The position numbers were made by a program, and so were the translations under genes. Positions 1-6,505 of a DNA stretch of 27,097 nt are shown here, in pieces; the first letter of the stretch is position 1, and each line of letters begins with the position of its first letter. The notes beneath the pieces are model-generated. The model made no database searches. It worked only from the letters and a program-made list of their open reading frames with translations, and was not told the origin of the DNA. This DNA is from JBQTJN01 sp052387095 (GTDB taxonomy: Bacteria; Pseudomonadota; Alphaproteobacteria; Micavibrionales; Micavibrionaceae): the NCBI GenBank assembly GCA_052387095.1, contig JBQTJN010000058.1, forward strand, positions 1 through 27,097, read 5' to 3'.

Positions 1-113
1 TCCTGCACCTGAAACGCTGGCGCGGCATCGCCACCCGCTACGCCAAAAACACAAAATCATTCCTCGCCGCCGTCCACATAAGATGCATCGCACTCTGGGC
101 CAATATCTCGTGA
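1..113 (+). mobile_element. 3' end of an IS5-type transposase gene (cut by window edge)
   Basis: Reading from base 3, the frame encodes about 36 residues ending at a TGA at 111-113. The peptide contains LKRWRGIATRYAKNT followed by KSFLAAVHI and IALW. This is the usual carboxy-terminal signature of IS5-family DDE transposases (arginine-rich R-x-I-A-T-R-Y, then FLA-x-V and a final hydrophobic stretch). The catalytic part lies outside the window, so intactness cannot be judged. I could not define a terminal inverted repeat or target duplication in the AT-rich bases downstream. It marks mobile DNA next to the tRNA-Arg gene. Confidence 0.72.
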
Positions 114-158
114 CTACACTATCTAGACATATTTTTAATTAAATTCATAGAATTTTCA

Positions 159-172
159 TGTAAATATTTACA
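159..172. repeat. 14-bp perfect palindrome in AT-rich intergenic DNA
   Basis: TGTAAATATTTACA is a perfect palindrome about 50 bases before the orphan gene that starts near 208-220. It could be an operator for that gene, or chance in AT-rich sequence. A related TGTAAATATTTA stretch occurs at about 26564, between the last two genes of the window. No regulator can be assigned. Confidence 0.3.
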
Positions 173-219
173 TATTAAAAAATATGAGATATACATATTT
201 CAAATAAATGAGGTTTCGC

Positions 220-885
220 GTGCAAGATAATTTTAACCCTATCCAATTTGTTGATGGGCTTCTTGAAGCTATGACTAAGGTTTCGTCCCAAGGTCTGGAT
301 GAAGCTTTATTAGCAGAACAAATTGCGACAAGCTACCGCTACAATTTAAATGAAGGTAAGCCATATCAAGCTTATTTAATTTTACATTGCCTTAGAAACG
401 CACCCTCCCTTCAATCAAGTCTAAAACCTTCCGATATTGAAAAGCTTTATGATCTTTGCCTTGAAAGTGAGCATGAAGATTTGGCAGCGGATATTTTGTT
501 TGATTTGGATCAAGATAACCCGCTTCTTACAAATCTTAAAAACAGGGCTATATTCTCCGAAATCATGGAAATGGGGCGAAGGCCGTGTGTGCGATTTGGT
601 GAACAAACTTATGATTATCAAGCGGCAGTTTTGTATGATAAAGGGCGTGAACCTGACTCGCCGGGAAAAACTTATATAATCTCAAACCAACTTATATTTA
701 CGCCTTTTGATCTCCGGAATATTTTTAAAAATACAAAAGATAAAGAGGGTCATGTCTATAAGATTACATGCGCCCTCGAAAGGCAATTCCAACGTGTCGC
801 CGGCTCTACAATAACGCCCGAATGGCAAAAGCGATTGGCGGCTTTAGGCTCAAACGAATTGGACGTGGATTTCCAGCAAAGCTAA
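220..885 (+). CDS. AT-rich orphan protein of unknown function next to tRNA-Arg
   Basis: I do not recognise this family. The frame is open from ATG 208 (225 residues). I prefer GTG 220 (221 residues), because GAGG at 210-213 lies six bases before it while no Shine-Dalgarno precedes ATG 208. The protein has no signal peptide or membrane segment. Its first half (to about residue 120) looks mainly helical with leucine- and acid-rich segments, and its second half is more mixed. Base composition is clearly more AT-rich than the housekeeping genes that follow. It lies between an IS5-type transposase remnant and a tRNA gene, with its TAA at 883-885 touching the encoded CCA end of tRNA-Arg. This suggests horizontal arrival as cargo at a tRNA site. 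The gene is probably real, but its role is unknown. Confidence 0.6.
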   Translation: MQDNFNPIQFVDGLLEAMTKVSSQGLDEALLAEQIATSYRYNLNEGKPYQAYLILHCLRNAPSLQSSLKPSDIEKLYDLCLESEHEDLAADILFDLDQDNPLLTNLKNRAIFSEIMEMGRRPCVRFGEQTYDYQAAVLYDKGREPDSPGKTYIISNQLIFTPFDLRNIFKNTKDKEGHVYKITCALERQFQRVAGSTITPEWQKRLAALGSNELDVDFQQS

Positions 886-962
<77 letters not shown>

Positions 963-986
963 TTAGGCGCAGCGGATAGTTCCGGG

Positions 987-992
987 ATTATA
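987..992 (-). promoter_or_regulatory. Possible -10 box for tRNA-Arg
   Basis: On the minus strand a perfect TATAAT lies 24 bases before the first base of mature tRNA-Arg, which predicts a short 5' leader. No good -35 match is present 16-18 bases further upstream, so this is a tentative call. Confidence 0.35.
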
Positions 993-1029
993 AATAATCC
1001 TGTCACGGAATTCATCCCCTGATTTGGAT

Positions 1030-1335
1030 TTATTTATGTTCGGTCAGGCTGGAATACTTGAAATTATCGCCATAATTACGCGGTTTCACTTTACGGACCT
1101 GTGCCGGCGTAACCTGGTAGGTGAGCCCCTTTTTCTCGGCGAAGCTTTTAGCCTCCTCCAGCGTCGCGAAACCGAGGCGCACCTGGTTCAGCGTATCCCC
1201 CGACGAGGTCCAGCCCATCAGTGATTCAGGCTCACGCCTGGTTTCCAGCTCATATTCCAGAATCCAGTCTTCCATGCGGCCGGCGCGGCCCGACTGGGTA
1301 GCGGTTTTAGAGGGTTTGTAAATGCGGGCTTTCAT
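1030..1335 (-). CDS. NADH dehydrogenase accessory subunit, NDUFS4-like (ETC complex I subunit family)
   Basis: The 101-residue product starts MKARIYKPSKTATQSGRAG and contains the family motif MGWTSSGDTLNQVRL, then an EEAKSFAEKKGL segment and a C-terminal NYGDNF. This is the compact form of the NDUFS4 (18 kDa, AQDQ) accessory subunit found in alphaproteobacteria and mitochondria, where it stabilises the peripheral arm of respiratory complex I. The frame is open further upstream to 1443, but that part runs through a tRNA-like fragment. Family alignment places the start at ATG 1335, with GAGG just before it. The gene is a single unit between two tRNA genes on the same strand. The other nuo genes are not in the window. 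Confidence 0.9.
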   Translation of the reverse strand: MKARIYKPSKTATQSGRAGRMEDWILEYELETRREPESLMGWTSSGDTLNQVRLGFATLEEAKSFAEKKGLTYQVTPAQVRKVKPRNYGDNFKYSSLTEHK

Positions 1336-1370
1336 GACCTCGGATATAGCAAAAATCACATTTAAAGAAA

Positions 1371-1395
1371 TGGCCGGAACGAGAGGATTCGAACC
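1371..1395 (-). other. Fragment resembling the 3' end of tRNA-Pro (tRNA remnant or old attachment site)
   Basis: The plus-strand sequence here matches the CCA, acceptor and T-loop end of the intact tRNA-Pro at 1457-1482 in 22 of 25 positions (shared block GAGAGGATTCGAACC, nearly shared TGG-CGGA start). The rest of a tRNA is missing: beyond 1396 the sequence becomes a GCGCAAC-TCC-GTTGCGC hairpin (1397-1413). At 1430-1438 there is an inverted copy, GGTTCGAAT, of the T-loop bases at 1387-1395. A decayed tandem tRNA or an attachment-site duplicate left by an excised element would both fit. Confidence 0.5.
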
Positions 1396-1456
1396 CGCGC
1401 AACTCCGTTGCGCTCTTTTAAAACAAGGAGGTTCGAATATCAAGGCCTAGAGAAAA

Positions 1457-1533
1457 TGGTCGGAGTGAGAGGATTCGAACCTCCGGCCCTCTGCTCCCAA
1501 AGCAGATGCGCTACCAGGCTGCGCTACACTCCG
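1457..1533 (-). tRNA. tRNA-Pro (anticodon TGG)
   Basis: On the minus strand the gene starts CGGAGTGTAGCGCAGCCTGG and ends with the pairing CACTCCG, discriminator A and an encoded CCA. The anticodon arm CTGCT-TTGGG-AGCAG presents TGG, which reads CCA/CCG codons. The T arm contains GGTTCGAAT. It is complete at 77 nt. It lies 36 bases downstream of the DUF192 gene on the same strand, so it may be processed from that transcript. A small CCTGT/ACAGG hairpin sits in the gap. Confidence 0.96.
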
Positions 1534-1569
1534 TTCCATACTGGAGGCCTGTTTCTACAGGAAGGCTCC

Positions 1570-2064
1570 TTATTGGGCAAGTACATTGCGGAAAGCATCG
1601 TGCAGAACATGATCGCCCTCCTTGATCCCCAGTTTGGCGGCCATGCCGCCGTTAATTTCGAGCACCCCTTTGAACGGCTCGATGGCGGTGATACGCGATT
1701 CATTCAGGGGCTGCGCCATGTGATGAATATGCCGGATCTCCCCATCCGGAGCCAGGAAGAGCATATCCAGCGGGATCAGCGTATCCTTCATCCAGAAACT
1801 GCGGCGGCCGGTGGATTCAAAAAGAAACAGCATGCCCGCATTGTCTTCCATGCTCTCCCGGCCCATCAGGCCCTTTTGCTGTTCGCTGCCGGTGACAGCA
1901 AGCTCGACATGGAACATAATTTTTGATCCATCCGCGGTCTGCACATAAACGGTGCTGGCAGCGGTTGGGGCAGCTTTAGAATCCTGTGCGGCATGTCCAG
2001 GCGCGCACGCTGAAAGCCCCACGATAAAAACCAGCAGCGCCCATAAACGAATTACTTTGATCAT
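1570..2064 (-). CDS. DUF192 family lipoprotein
   Basis: The 164-residue protein begins with a hydrophobic signal that ends in a lipobox, LSAC, so Cys20 is the predicted lipidated residue. The DUF192 domain covers about residues 40-160. It shows the family's GLMGRESMEDNAGMLFLF segment, the SFWMKDTLIPLDMLFL segment, and a C-terminal GVLEINGGMAAKLGIKEGD. The molecular role of DUF192 is not established; it is a small, widely distributed extracytoplasmic domain. The start ATG overlaps the stop of the upstream CBS gene by four bases (ATGA), so the two are translationally coupled and probably act in the same process. Confidence 0.88.
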   Translation of the reverse strand: MIKVIRLWALLVFIVGLSACAPGHAAQDSKAAPTAASTVYVQTADGSKIMFHVELAVTGSEQQKGLMGRESMEDNAGMLFLFESTGRRSFWMKDTLIPLDMLFLAPDGEIRHIHHMAQPLNESRITAIEPFKGVLEINGGMAAKLGIKEGDHVLHDAFRNVLAQ

Positions 2065-2519
2065 GCACTCTCCTTAAGACGGTCCAGTTCTTCAAAGGCC
2101 GATTGCGCGGTCATGATGCCTGTGGCCTTGCCGGTTTCGGGATCAACCACCAGCACAGGCATTTTATACGCGAGAAGAATCTGTATGCCTTCCCACAGTT
2201 GCGCAGAATCCGGAACGGTGTGAACTTTGCGCTCCATGATGGCGCTGACGGGCAGGAGCGCCATGTTCTTGAGCCGCTTGGCGATGCCGGGCGCAGCGCT
2301 CACGGTCATGTTCATTTCAATACCTTCGACCGGCACGGAAACGGGCAGCAGGTTTTTAAGAAGAATGGCGATGGAAAAAATTCCGGCGGGCTTGCCGGCC
2401 GCATCCGTTACGACCAGCGCTTCGACGCTCCCCTTTTTAAGCATAGCAAGCGCATCCTCGACGCTTGTGTCTTCAGTGGCGGTGGCGGATTTTCCGGAAA
2501 TGGCGCCCTTGCAGAGCAT
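2061..2519 (-). CDS. CBS domain pair protein
   Basis: The 152-residue protein contains two CBS motifs. The first spans about residues 8-60 (VEDALAMLKKGSVEALVVTD, then GKPAGIFSI). The second spans about 90-148 (IMERKVHTVPDSAQLWEGI, then MPVLVVDPETGKATGIMT). CBS pairs usually bind adenine nucleotides and act as energy or ligand sensors. No attached enzyme or DNA-binding domain is present, so it is a stand-alone sensor. AAGGA lies eight bases before the ATG, supporting the start. It overlaps the DUF192 gene by four bases, indicating a two-gene operon. The ligand and partner are unknown. Confidence 0.85.
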   Translation of the reverse strand: MLCKGAISGKSATATEDTSVEDALAMLKKGSVEALVVTDAAGKPAGIFSIAILLKNLLPVSVPVEGIEMNMTVSAAPGIAKRLKNMALLPVSAIMERKVHTVPDSAQLWEGIQILLAYKMPVLVVDPETGKATGIMTAQSAFEELDRLKESA

Positions 2520-2582
2520 GAAGTATCCTTTTAAATGGCATTCTATTGTGCGTAAAAATCAGGCTGGATGCAATATGAGAAT

Positions 2583-2728
2583 CGTCATTGCGAGGAACTG
2601 CAAGCGACGAGGTAATCCAGAACATGAAGTCATCCTGAGCCGTTAGGCGAAGGATCTATTAAATTCAGGAGATTCTTCGGCTTCGCCTAAGAATGACTCC
2701 TTTAAGAGGTTGTTCGCTCACGATGACG
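2583..2728. repeat. Palindromic repeat, GTCATTGCGAG class, with another repeat nested inside
   Basis: The left end CGTCATTGCGAG (2583-2594) pairs imperfectly with CTCACGATGACG (2717-2728). Inside lie the degenerate AAGCGACGAGGTAATCC bases typical of the class. A second palindrome (2629-2697) interrupts it. The block lies between msbA and the CBS gene, ending eight bases before the msbA stop codon, so in RNA it would form a large hairpin at the msbA 3' end. No gene is visible in this 216-base gap. Confidence 0.75.
2629..2697. repeat. Nested palindromic repeat, GTCATCCTGAG class
   Basis: The element begins GTCATCCTGAG (2629-2639) and ends CTAAGAATGAC (2687-2697). The internal arms TTAGGCGAAG (2643-2652) and CTTCGCCTAA (2681-2690) are a perfect ten-base inverted repeat. 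It lies wholly inside the longer 2583-2728 repeat, which implies insertion of one element into another. Confidence 0.75.
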
Positions 2729-2735
2729 GCTGATA

Positions 2736-4493
2736 TTACCCCTTCAACCCTGTCTCATACATCTTTTTGTAAAGCCCGCCGGTCCCCATCAGCTCTTCGT
2801 GGCGTCCGCGCTCGCTGATCTGCCCCTTGTCCAGCACGATGATCTGATCGGCCGCGCGCACGGTGGAAAGCCGGTGGGCAATTACGATGGTGGTGCGCCC
2901 TTCCTGTAAAATTTTAAGCGCATCCTGCACGGTCTTCTCCGATTCATTATCGAGCGCAGAGGTCGCCTCATCCATCAGCAGGATCGGCGCATTGCGCAAA
3001 ACAGCGCGGGCTATGGCAATGCGCTGACGCTGGCCGCCGGAAAGCCTCGTGCCATCCTCGCCGACGCGGGTTTCATATTGCTCCGGGAAACTGGAAATAA
3101 AGTCATGCGCCGCTGCTGCGCGCGCGGCATCCATAACGTATTCCATATCCGCACCCGGCGAACCGTAAGCAATGTTGGCGGCGATCGTATCGTCGAAAAT
3201 CGTGATGTCCTGCGACACCAGGGCGATGCGGGCACGCAAGGATGCCAGCGTGTAATCACGAATATCTTGGCCGTTGATCTTTATCGTCCCGGCTGAAACA
3301 TCATACAACCGCGGGATCAGGTTGATGATCGTCGTCTTTCCGCCGCCGGACGGTCCCACCAGCGCCGTCACCTTGCCGGGCATGGCGGTGAAACTGACAC
3401 CGTTCAGGGCGGATGTCTGCGCCTGCGCGTACTGGAATTCGACATTCTCAAAGGAAATCTCTGGCTGGTTGGCTTGTAATGTAACGGCGTCGGTACGGTC
3501 AGTGATGGAAGGACGAAGGTCCAGCATTTCAAAAACGCGCTCCGCCGCGCCGAGGCCCATCTGTACAATGGCATTCAGGCGCGCGGTTTTTTTCATCGGC
3601 TCATAAGCCAGCGTGAAAGCCGCTAGGAAAGATGCCAGTTGTCCGGCTGTCATTTTTCCTTCGATAGCCTGGTAGCCGCCGTAAATAATAATACCGAACA
3701 GCACGAGCCCAATCAGAGTCTCGTTGACCAGCATCAAAATATTTCCAACCCGTACCGATTTCATATTGAGCTTGCGCACTTTCAAGATCGCTTCACCGGC
3801 GCGCTCAGTCTCGTGCGCTTCCATGCCGTAGGCGTGAACCTGCCTGATCCCCTGAAAAATCTGCGACAGTCGGTCGGACAAATTCGCCATTTCATTTTGT
3901 GTGCGCCGTGAGATAGTTCGTAGTTTACGGCCTAAATAAACTACAAAATACGCGACAAACGGGAAAATCGTCAGCGCCGCCAGCGCCAGCTTCCAGTCCT
4001 GGTAGAACATCACGCCGATCAGGAATACAAGTGTCAGGAAGTTTTTGCCGAAGCCCGTCATGCTGTCCGTCACAGCCTGGCGCATGACATTGACATCGTT
4101 AATGACGCGGCTGATCAACTGCCCGCTCGGGTTGGCATTGAAAAACGTCATATCCATCGTAAGAAAATGCGAGAACAGTTCTTTCTGGATATCGGCAACG
4201 ACATACTGGCCGATCTTGTTCATCAGCACCGTATGCAGATAGGTCGAAAGACCGCGCACAACGAAAACAACCAGGACGGTAATACCAACGGGGACGATCA
4301 TCGCCGCGTTATGCCCGTTCAGAACGTCATCAAGGATCGGTTGCATTAGCTTGGCAATCATGGCCGTCATGGCGGCTGCGATCAGCATGAAAATACTGGC
4401 CAGCCCCAGCGTCCCGAAATAAGGCCGCAGGTAGATTTTTATAAGCCTTCTCATAAGGTTGAAGCTGTTGATTTTTGGCAGCGCAGCAGTCAT
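2736..4493 (-). CDS. msbA: Lipid A / lipid ABC exporter, MsbA-type (fused permease-ATPase)
   Basis: This 585-residue half-transporter has an N-terminal six-helix ABC membrane domain (about residues 25-320) and a C-terminal ATPase domain (about 345-580). Visible motifs are Walker A GPSGGGKTT near residue 380, the signature LSGGQRQR, Walker B ILLMDEATSALD, and the switch histidine in IVIAHRLSTV. Length and architecture match MsbA, which as a homodimer flips the lipid A core or phospholipid across the inner membrane. The membrane-domain sequence and the alphaproteobacterial setting favour MsbA, but a multidrug or other lipid exporter of the same family cannot be excluded by eye. It is divergent from the patatin gene with a 57-base gap, and a nested palindromic repeat follows its stop. 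Confidence 0.85.
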   Translation of the reverse strand: MTAALPKINSFNLMRRLIKIYLRPYFGTLGLASIFMLIAAAMTAMIAKLMQPILDDVLNGHNAAMIVPVGITVLVVFVVRGLSTYLHTVLMNKIGQYVVADIQKELFSHFLTMDMTFFNANPSGQLISRVINDVNVMRQAVTDSMTGFGKNFLTLVFLIGVMFYQDWKLALAALTIFPFVAYFVVYLGRKLRTISRRTQNEMANLSDRLSQIFQGIRQVHAYGMEAHETERAGEAILKVRKLNMKSVRVGNILMLVNETLIGLVLFGIIIYGGYQAIEGKMTAGQLASFLAAFTLAYEPMKKTARLNAIVQMGLGAAERVFEMLDLRPSITDRTDAVTLQANQPEISFENVEFQYAQAQTSALNGVSFTAMPGKVTALVGPSGGGKTTIINLIPRLYDVSAGTIKINGQDIRDYTLASLRARIALVSQDITIFDDTIAANIAYGSPGADMEYVMDAARAAAAHDFISSFPEQYETRVGEDGTRLSGGQRQRIAIARAVLRNAPILLMDEATSALDNESEKTVQDALKILQEGRTTIVIAHRLSTVRAADQIIVLDKGQISERGRHEELMGTGGLYKKMYETGLKG

Positions 4494-4518
4494 GGCTATG
4501 TTTCCGGTGTCGACCCTG

Positions 4519-4527
4519 TGTTATAAT
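4519..4527 (+). promoter_or_regulatory. Extended -10 promoter for the patatin-like gene
   Basis: TGTTATAAT is a perfect extended -10 (TGn plus TATAAT) 23 bases before ATG 4551. GGGAG at about 4533 would be the ribosome binding site. No convincing -35 exists, as expected for an extended -10 promoter. It sits in the 57-base divergent gap with msbA. Confidence 0.5.
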
Positions 4528-4550
4528 GCAATAGGGAGAAACTGCAAGTT

Positions 4551-5525
4551 ATGACAGAGATTGAGGGTGAAAAGGGTCTTCCGCCGGAGACCGGCAAATT
4601 GGCGCCGGAGGTGGGATTGGCCTTGGGAAGCGGCCTTGCGCGGGGCTTTGCCCATATAGGGGTCTTAAGGGCGCTCAACAATCACGGTATTTTTCCAGGT
4701 ATCATCGCGGGGACATCCATCGGCGCCGTTGTAGGCGGCAGTTACCTCGCCGGCAAGCTGCCGATGCTTGAAGAATGGGCGATGTCGCTCAACAGGTTCA
4801 AGGTTCTATCCTATCTCGATTTCCGTGTTCGCAGCGCCGGCCTCATCGGCGGTAAAAAACTGGAAACTCTTCTCGCGGCCAATCTCGGCGACATGTTGAT
4901 GGAAGATCTTCCCGCGCCTTTTGTAGCGATTGCTGCTGATCTCCTCACAGGCCACGAGGTCTGGATCCGCAAGGGCACTGTCGTTGACGCCATGCGTGCT
5001 TCTTTTGCCCTGCCCGGGGTTTTTCCGCCGGTGGAGCGCAATCACAGATTCATGGTCGATGGCGCGCTGGTCAATCCCCTGCCCGTCAACGCGGCGCAGG
5101 CCATGGGCGCGCGCATGGTGATCGCCGTCGACTTGCACACCGACATTATCGGCAAGGCCGCCAAGCCCGGAAATTCTTACCCCACGGTCGCGGGTTTCGA
5201 TCTGTTCAACGACAAGGATGTTCCGCCCGAGGAACAGGCAAAGGTGCGCACCAGTCTCAGCGAGCGCCTTTTCAACCGCGAGAAAGACCGCCCCAGCCTG
5301 TTCGGCGTCATGATCTCCGCGCTCGGCATCACGCAGGACCGTTTGACACGTTCCCGCCTCGCCGGTGACCCGCCCGACGTTCACATCAAGCCCCGCATCG
5401 GTCATATCGGTCTGCTGGAGTTTGAAAAAGCCCGTGAGTTGATCGCGGAAGGTGAAGCTGCCACCTTGCGCAAGATCCCTGAAATCAAAGAGGCTATGCG
5501 GGTTTTATTGCCGCCTAGGATTTAA
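4551..5525 (+). CDS. Patatin-like phospholipase (RssA/NTE-type)
   Basis: The 324-residue protein carries the patatin fold signature. An oxyanion loop G-S-G-L-A-R-G lies at about residues 26-32. The nucleophile elbow GTSIG places the catalytic serine at residue 56, and the DGA motif in MVDGALVNPLP places the catalytic aspartate at 170. This Ser-Asp dyad hydrolyses acyl esters of phospholipids or lysophospholipids. No signal peptide or membrane helix is seen, so it is probably cytosolic or peripheral. The C-terminal 150 residues lack a recognisable extra domain. It is transcribed divergently from msbA and converges on the HAD gene, with stop codons sharing the bases TTAA at 5522-5525. The natural substrate is unknown. 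Confidence 0.9.
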   Translation: MTEIEGEKGLPPETGKLAPEVGLALGSGLARGFAHIGVLRALNNHGIFPGIIAGTSIGAVVGGSYLAGKLPMLEEWAMSLNRFKVLSYLDFRVRSAGLIGGKKLETLLAANLGDMLMEDLPAPFVAIAADLLTGHEVWIRKGTVVDAMRASFALPGVFPPVERNHRFMVDGALVNPLPVNAAQAMGARMVIAVDLHTDIIGKAAKPGNSYPTVAGFDLFNDKDVPPEEQAKVRTSLSERLFNREKDRPSLFGVMISALGITQDRLTRSRLAGDPPDVHIKPRIGHIGLLEFEKARELIAEGEAATLRKIPEIKEAMRVLLPPRI

Positions 5526-6463
5526 GCTTTCAGCTTCCGCTTCTTATGCTTGCGGTCCGGCAGGGCCCTGCCCCACTCCAGCCGCTCGACCAGGTATTTC
5601 GGCCGCACCTTATTATACTGGTTAACCAGCAGTTCAAGTGCGCGGTGCGTCTGGAATGGTGTTTTCGCGTTTTCAAAGTTCGGTGCGTGCAGGCCGCACT
5701 TCACAAGACATGTATCGATGTTCACAAGCGAGCCGCCGAGAATGTCATGCGCCATGGCATCGCCGATCATGATGGTTTCGCCGGGATAGATATCACGCTT
5801 TTGCAGGATCTGGATGCAATGCTGGAAAATCGGCTGGTGCGGCTTGCCGATGAAATGTACGACGCCGCCGAAATCCTGGTAACGGCGCGCCAGCGTGCCG
5901 GGACCCATCAGATCTTCGGCGCCCATGATGCCGCGCGTATCCGGGTTGGCGCAGATCGCCATCATCTGCTTGCGGACGGCGACCTTTAAAACCGGCTCGT
6001 AATCCTCAAGCGTTTTTTCCGGTGAATCCGCGCCGCTGATGATCAAAAACTCGGCGTCCTTGACGTCCTCGACGATTTGAATGTCCAGCCCGTTGACGAT
6101 CGAGCGGTCCTTGCCGCGCGTGATCAGGTAGCCTTTCTTGCCTAGATTGCGGAAAAATCCATTATCCTGGTTTTTCAGGCCCTGCCATGTCATTTCGCCG
6201 GATGTGATGATCTCATCATAAAGGTTCGGAGAAATCCCGATCTCCTTCATGCGGTCGCGGTTCTGCTCCGCCCGCTTGCCGGAATTCGAGACAATCAGGA
6301 TGTATTTATTGCGGTTCTTGAGCTCCTTGAGGCAATCAACCACGCCATCGTAAGGTTTGTGCCCGTCATGAAGAACGCCCCACTGGTCGATGATAAAACC
6401 GGAATAGCTGTCGGATATGTCGGAAATGCCCTGGCAGAATTTCGTTTTATCTATGTTTTCCAT
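5522..6463 (-). CDS. HAD-superfamily IIA hydrolase, TIGR01459-like
   Basis: This is a 313-residue HAD phosphatase of subclass IIA. Motif I is IIDQWGVLHDG, with the nucleophile Asp26. Motif II is the serine in LIVSNSGKR, the motif III lysine lies in the HFIGKPHQPIF segment, and motif IV is MIGDAMAHDILGG. The tryptophan two residues after the nucleophile, instead of the usual aspartate, is normal for the alphaproteobacterial TIGR01459 group. The substrate is not established; relatives include sugar-phosphate and nucleotide phosphatases such as NagD. A basic tail (RKHKKRKLKA) ends the protein. It lies 42 bases downstream of the large coiled-coil gene on the same strand, so the two may be co-transcribed. 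Confidence 0.88.
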   Translation of the reverse strand: MENIDKTKFCQGISDISDSYSGFIIDQWGVLHDGHKPYDGVVDCLKELKNRNKYILIVSNSGKRAEQNRDRMKEIGISPNLYDEIITSGEMTWQGLKNQDNGFFRNLGKKGYLITRGKDRSIVNGLDIQIVEDVKDAEFLIISGADSPEKTLEDYEPVLKVAVRKQMMAICANPDTRGIMGAEDLMGPGTLARRYQDFGGVVHFIGKPHQPIFQHCIQILQKRDIYPGETIMIGDAMAHDILGGSLVNIDTCLVKCGLHAPNFENAKTPFQTHRALELLVNQYNKVRPKYLVERLEWGRALPDRKHKKRKLKA

Positions 6464-6505
6464 GCGTCTATTATCACGAATCCATACGCGGCGATCAATA
6501 GGCTT

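Noticed and set aside
1397..1420. Hairpin GCGCAAC-TCC-GTTGCGC followed by TCTTTT as a plus-strand terminator
   Set aside because: All genes for 1.4 kb around are on the minus strand except the orphan gene, which ends before tRNA-Arg, so there is no transcript for it to end. It is better seen as part of the tRNA-like remnant.
4496..4681. 61-codon minus-strand frame in the msbA-patatin gap
   Set aside because: It overlaps the start of the patatin gene antisense and has no family match or ribosome binding site.
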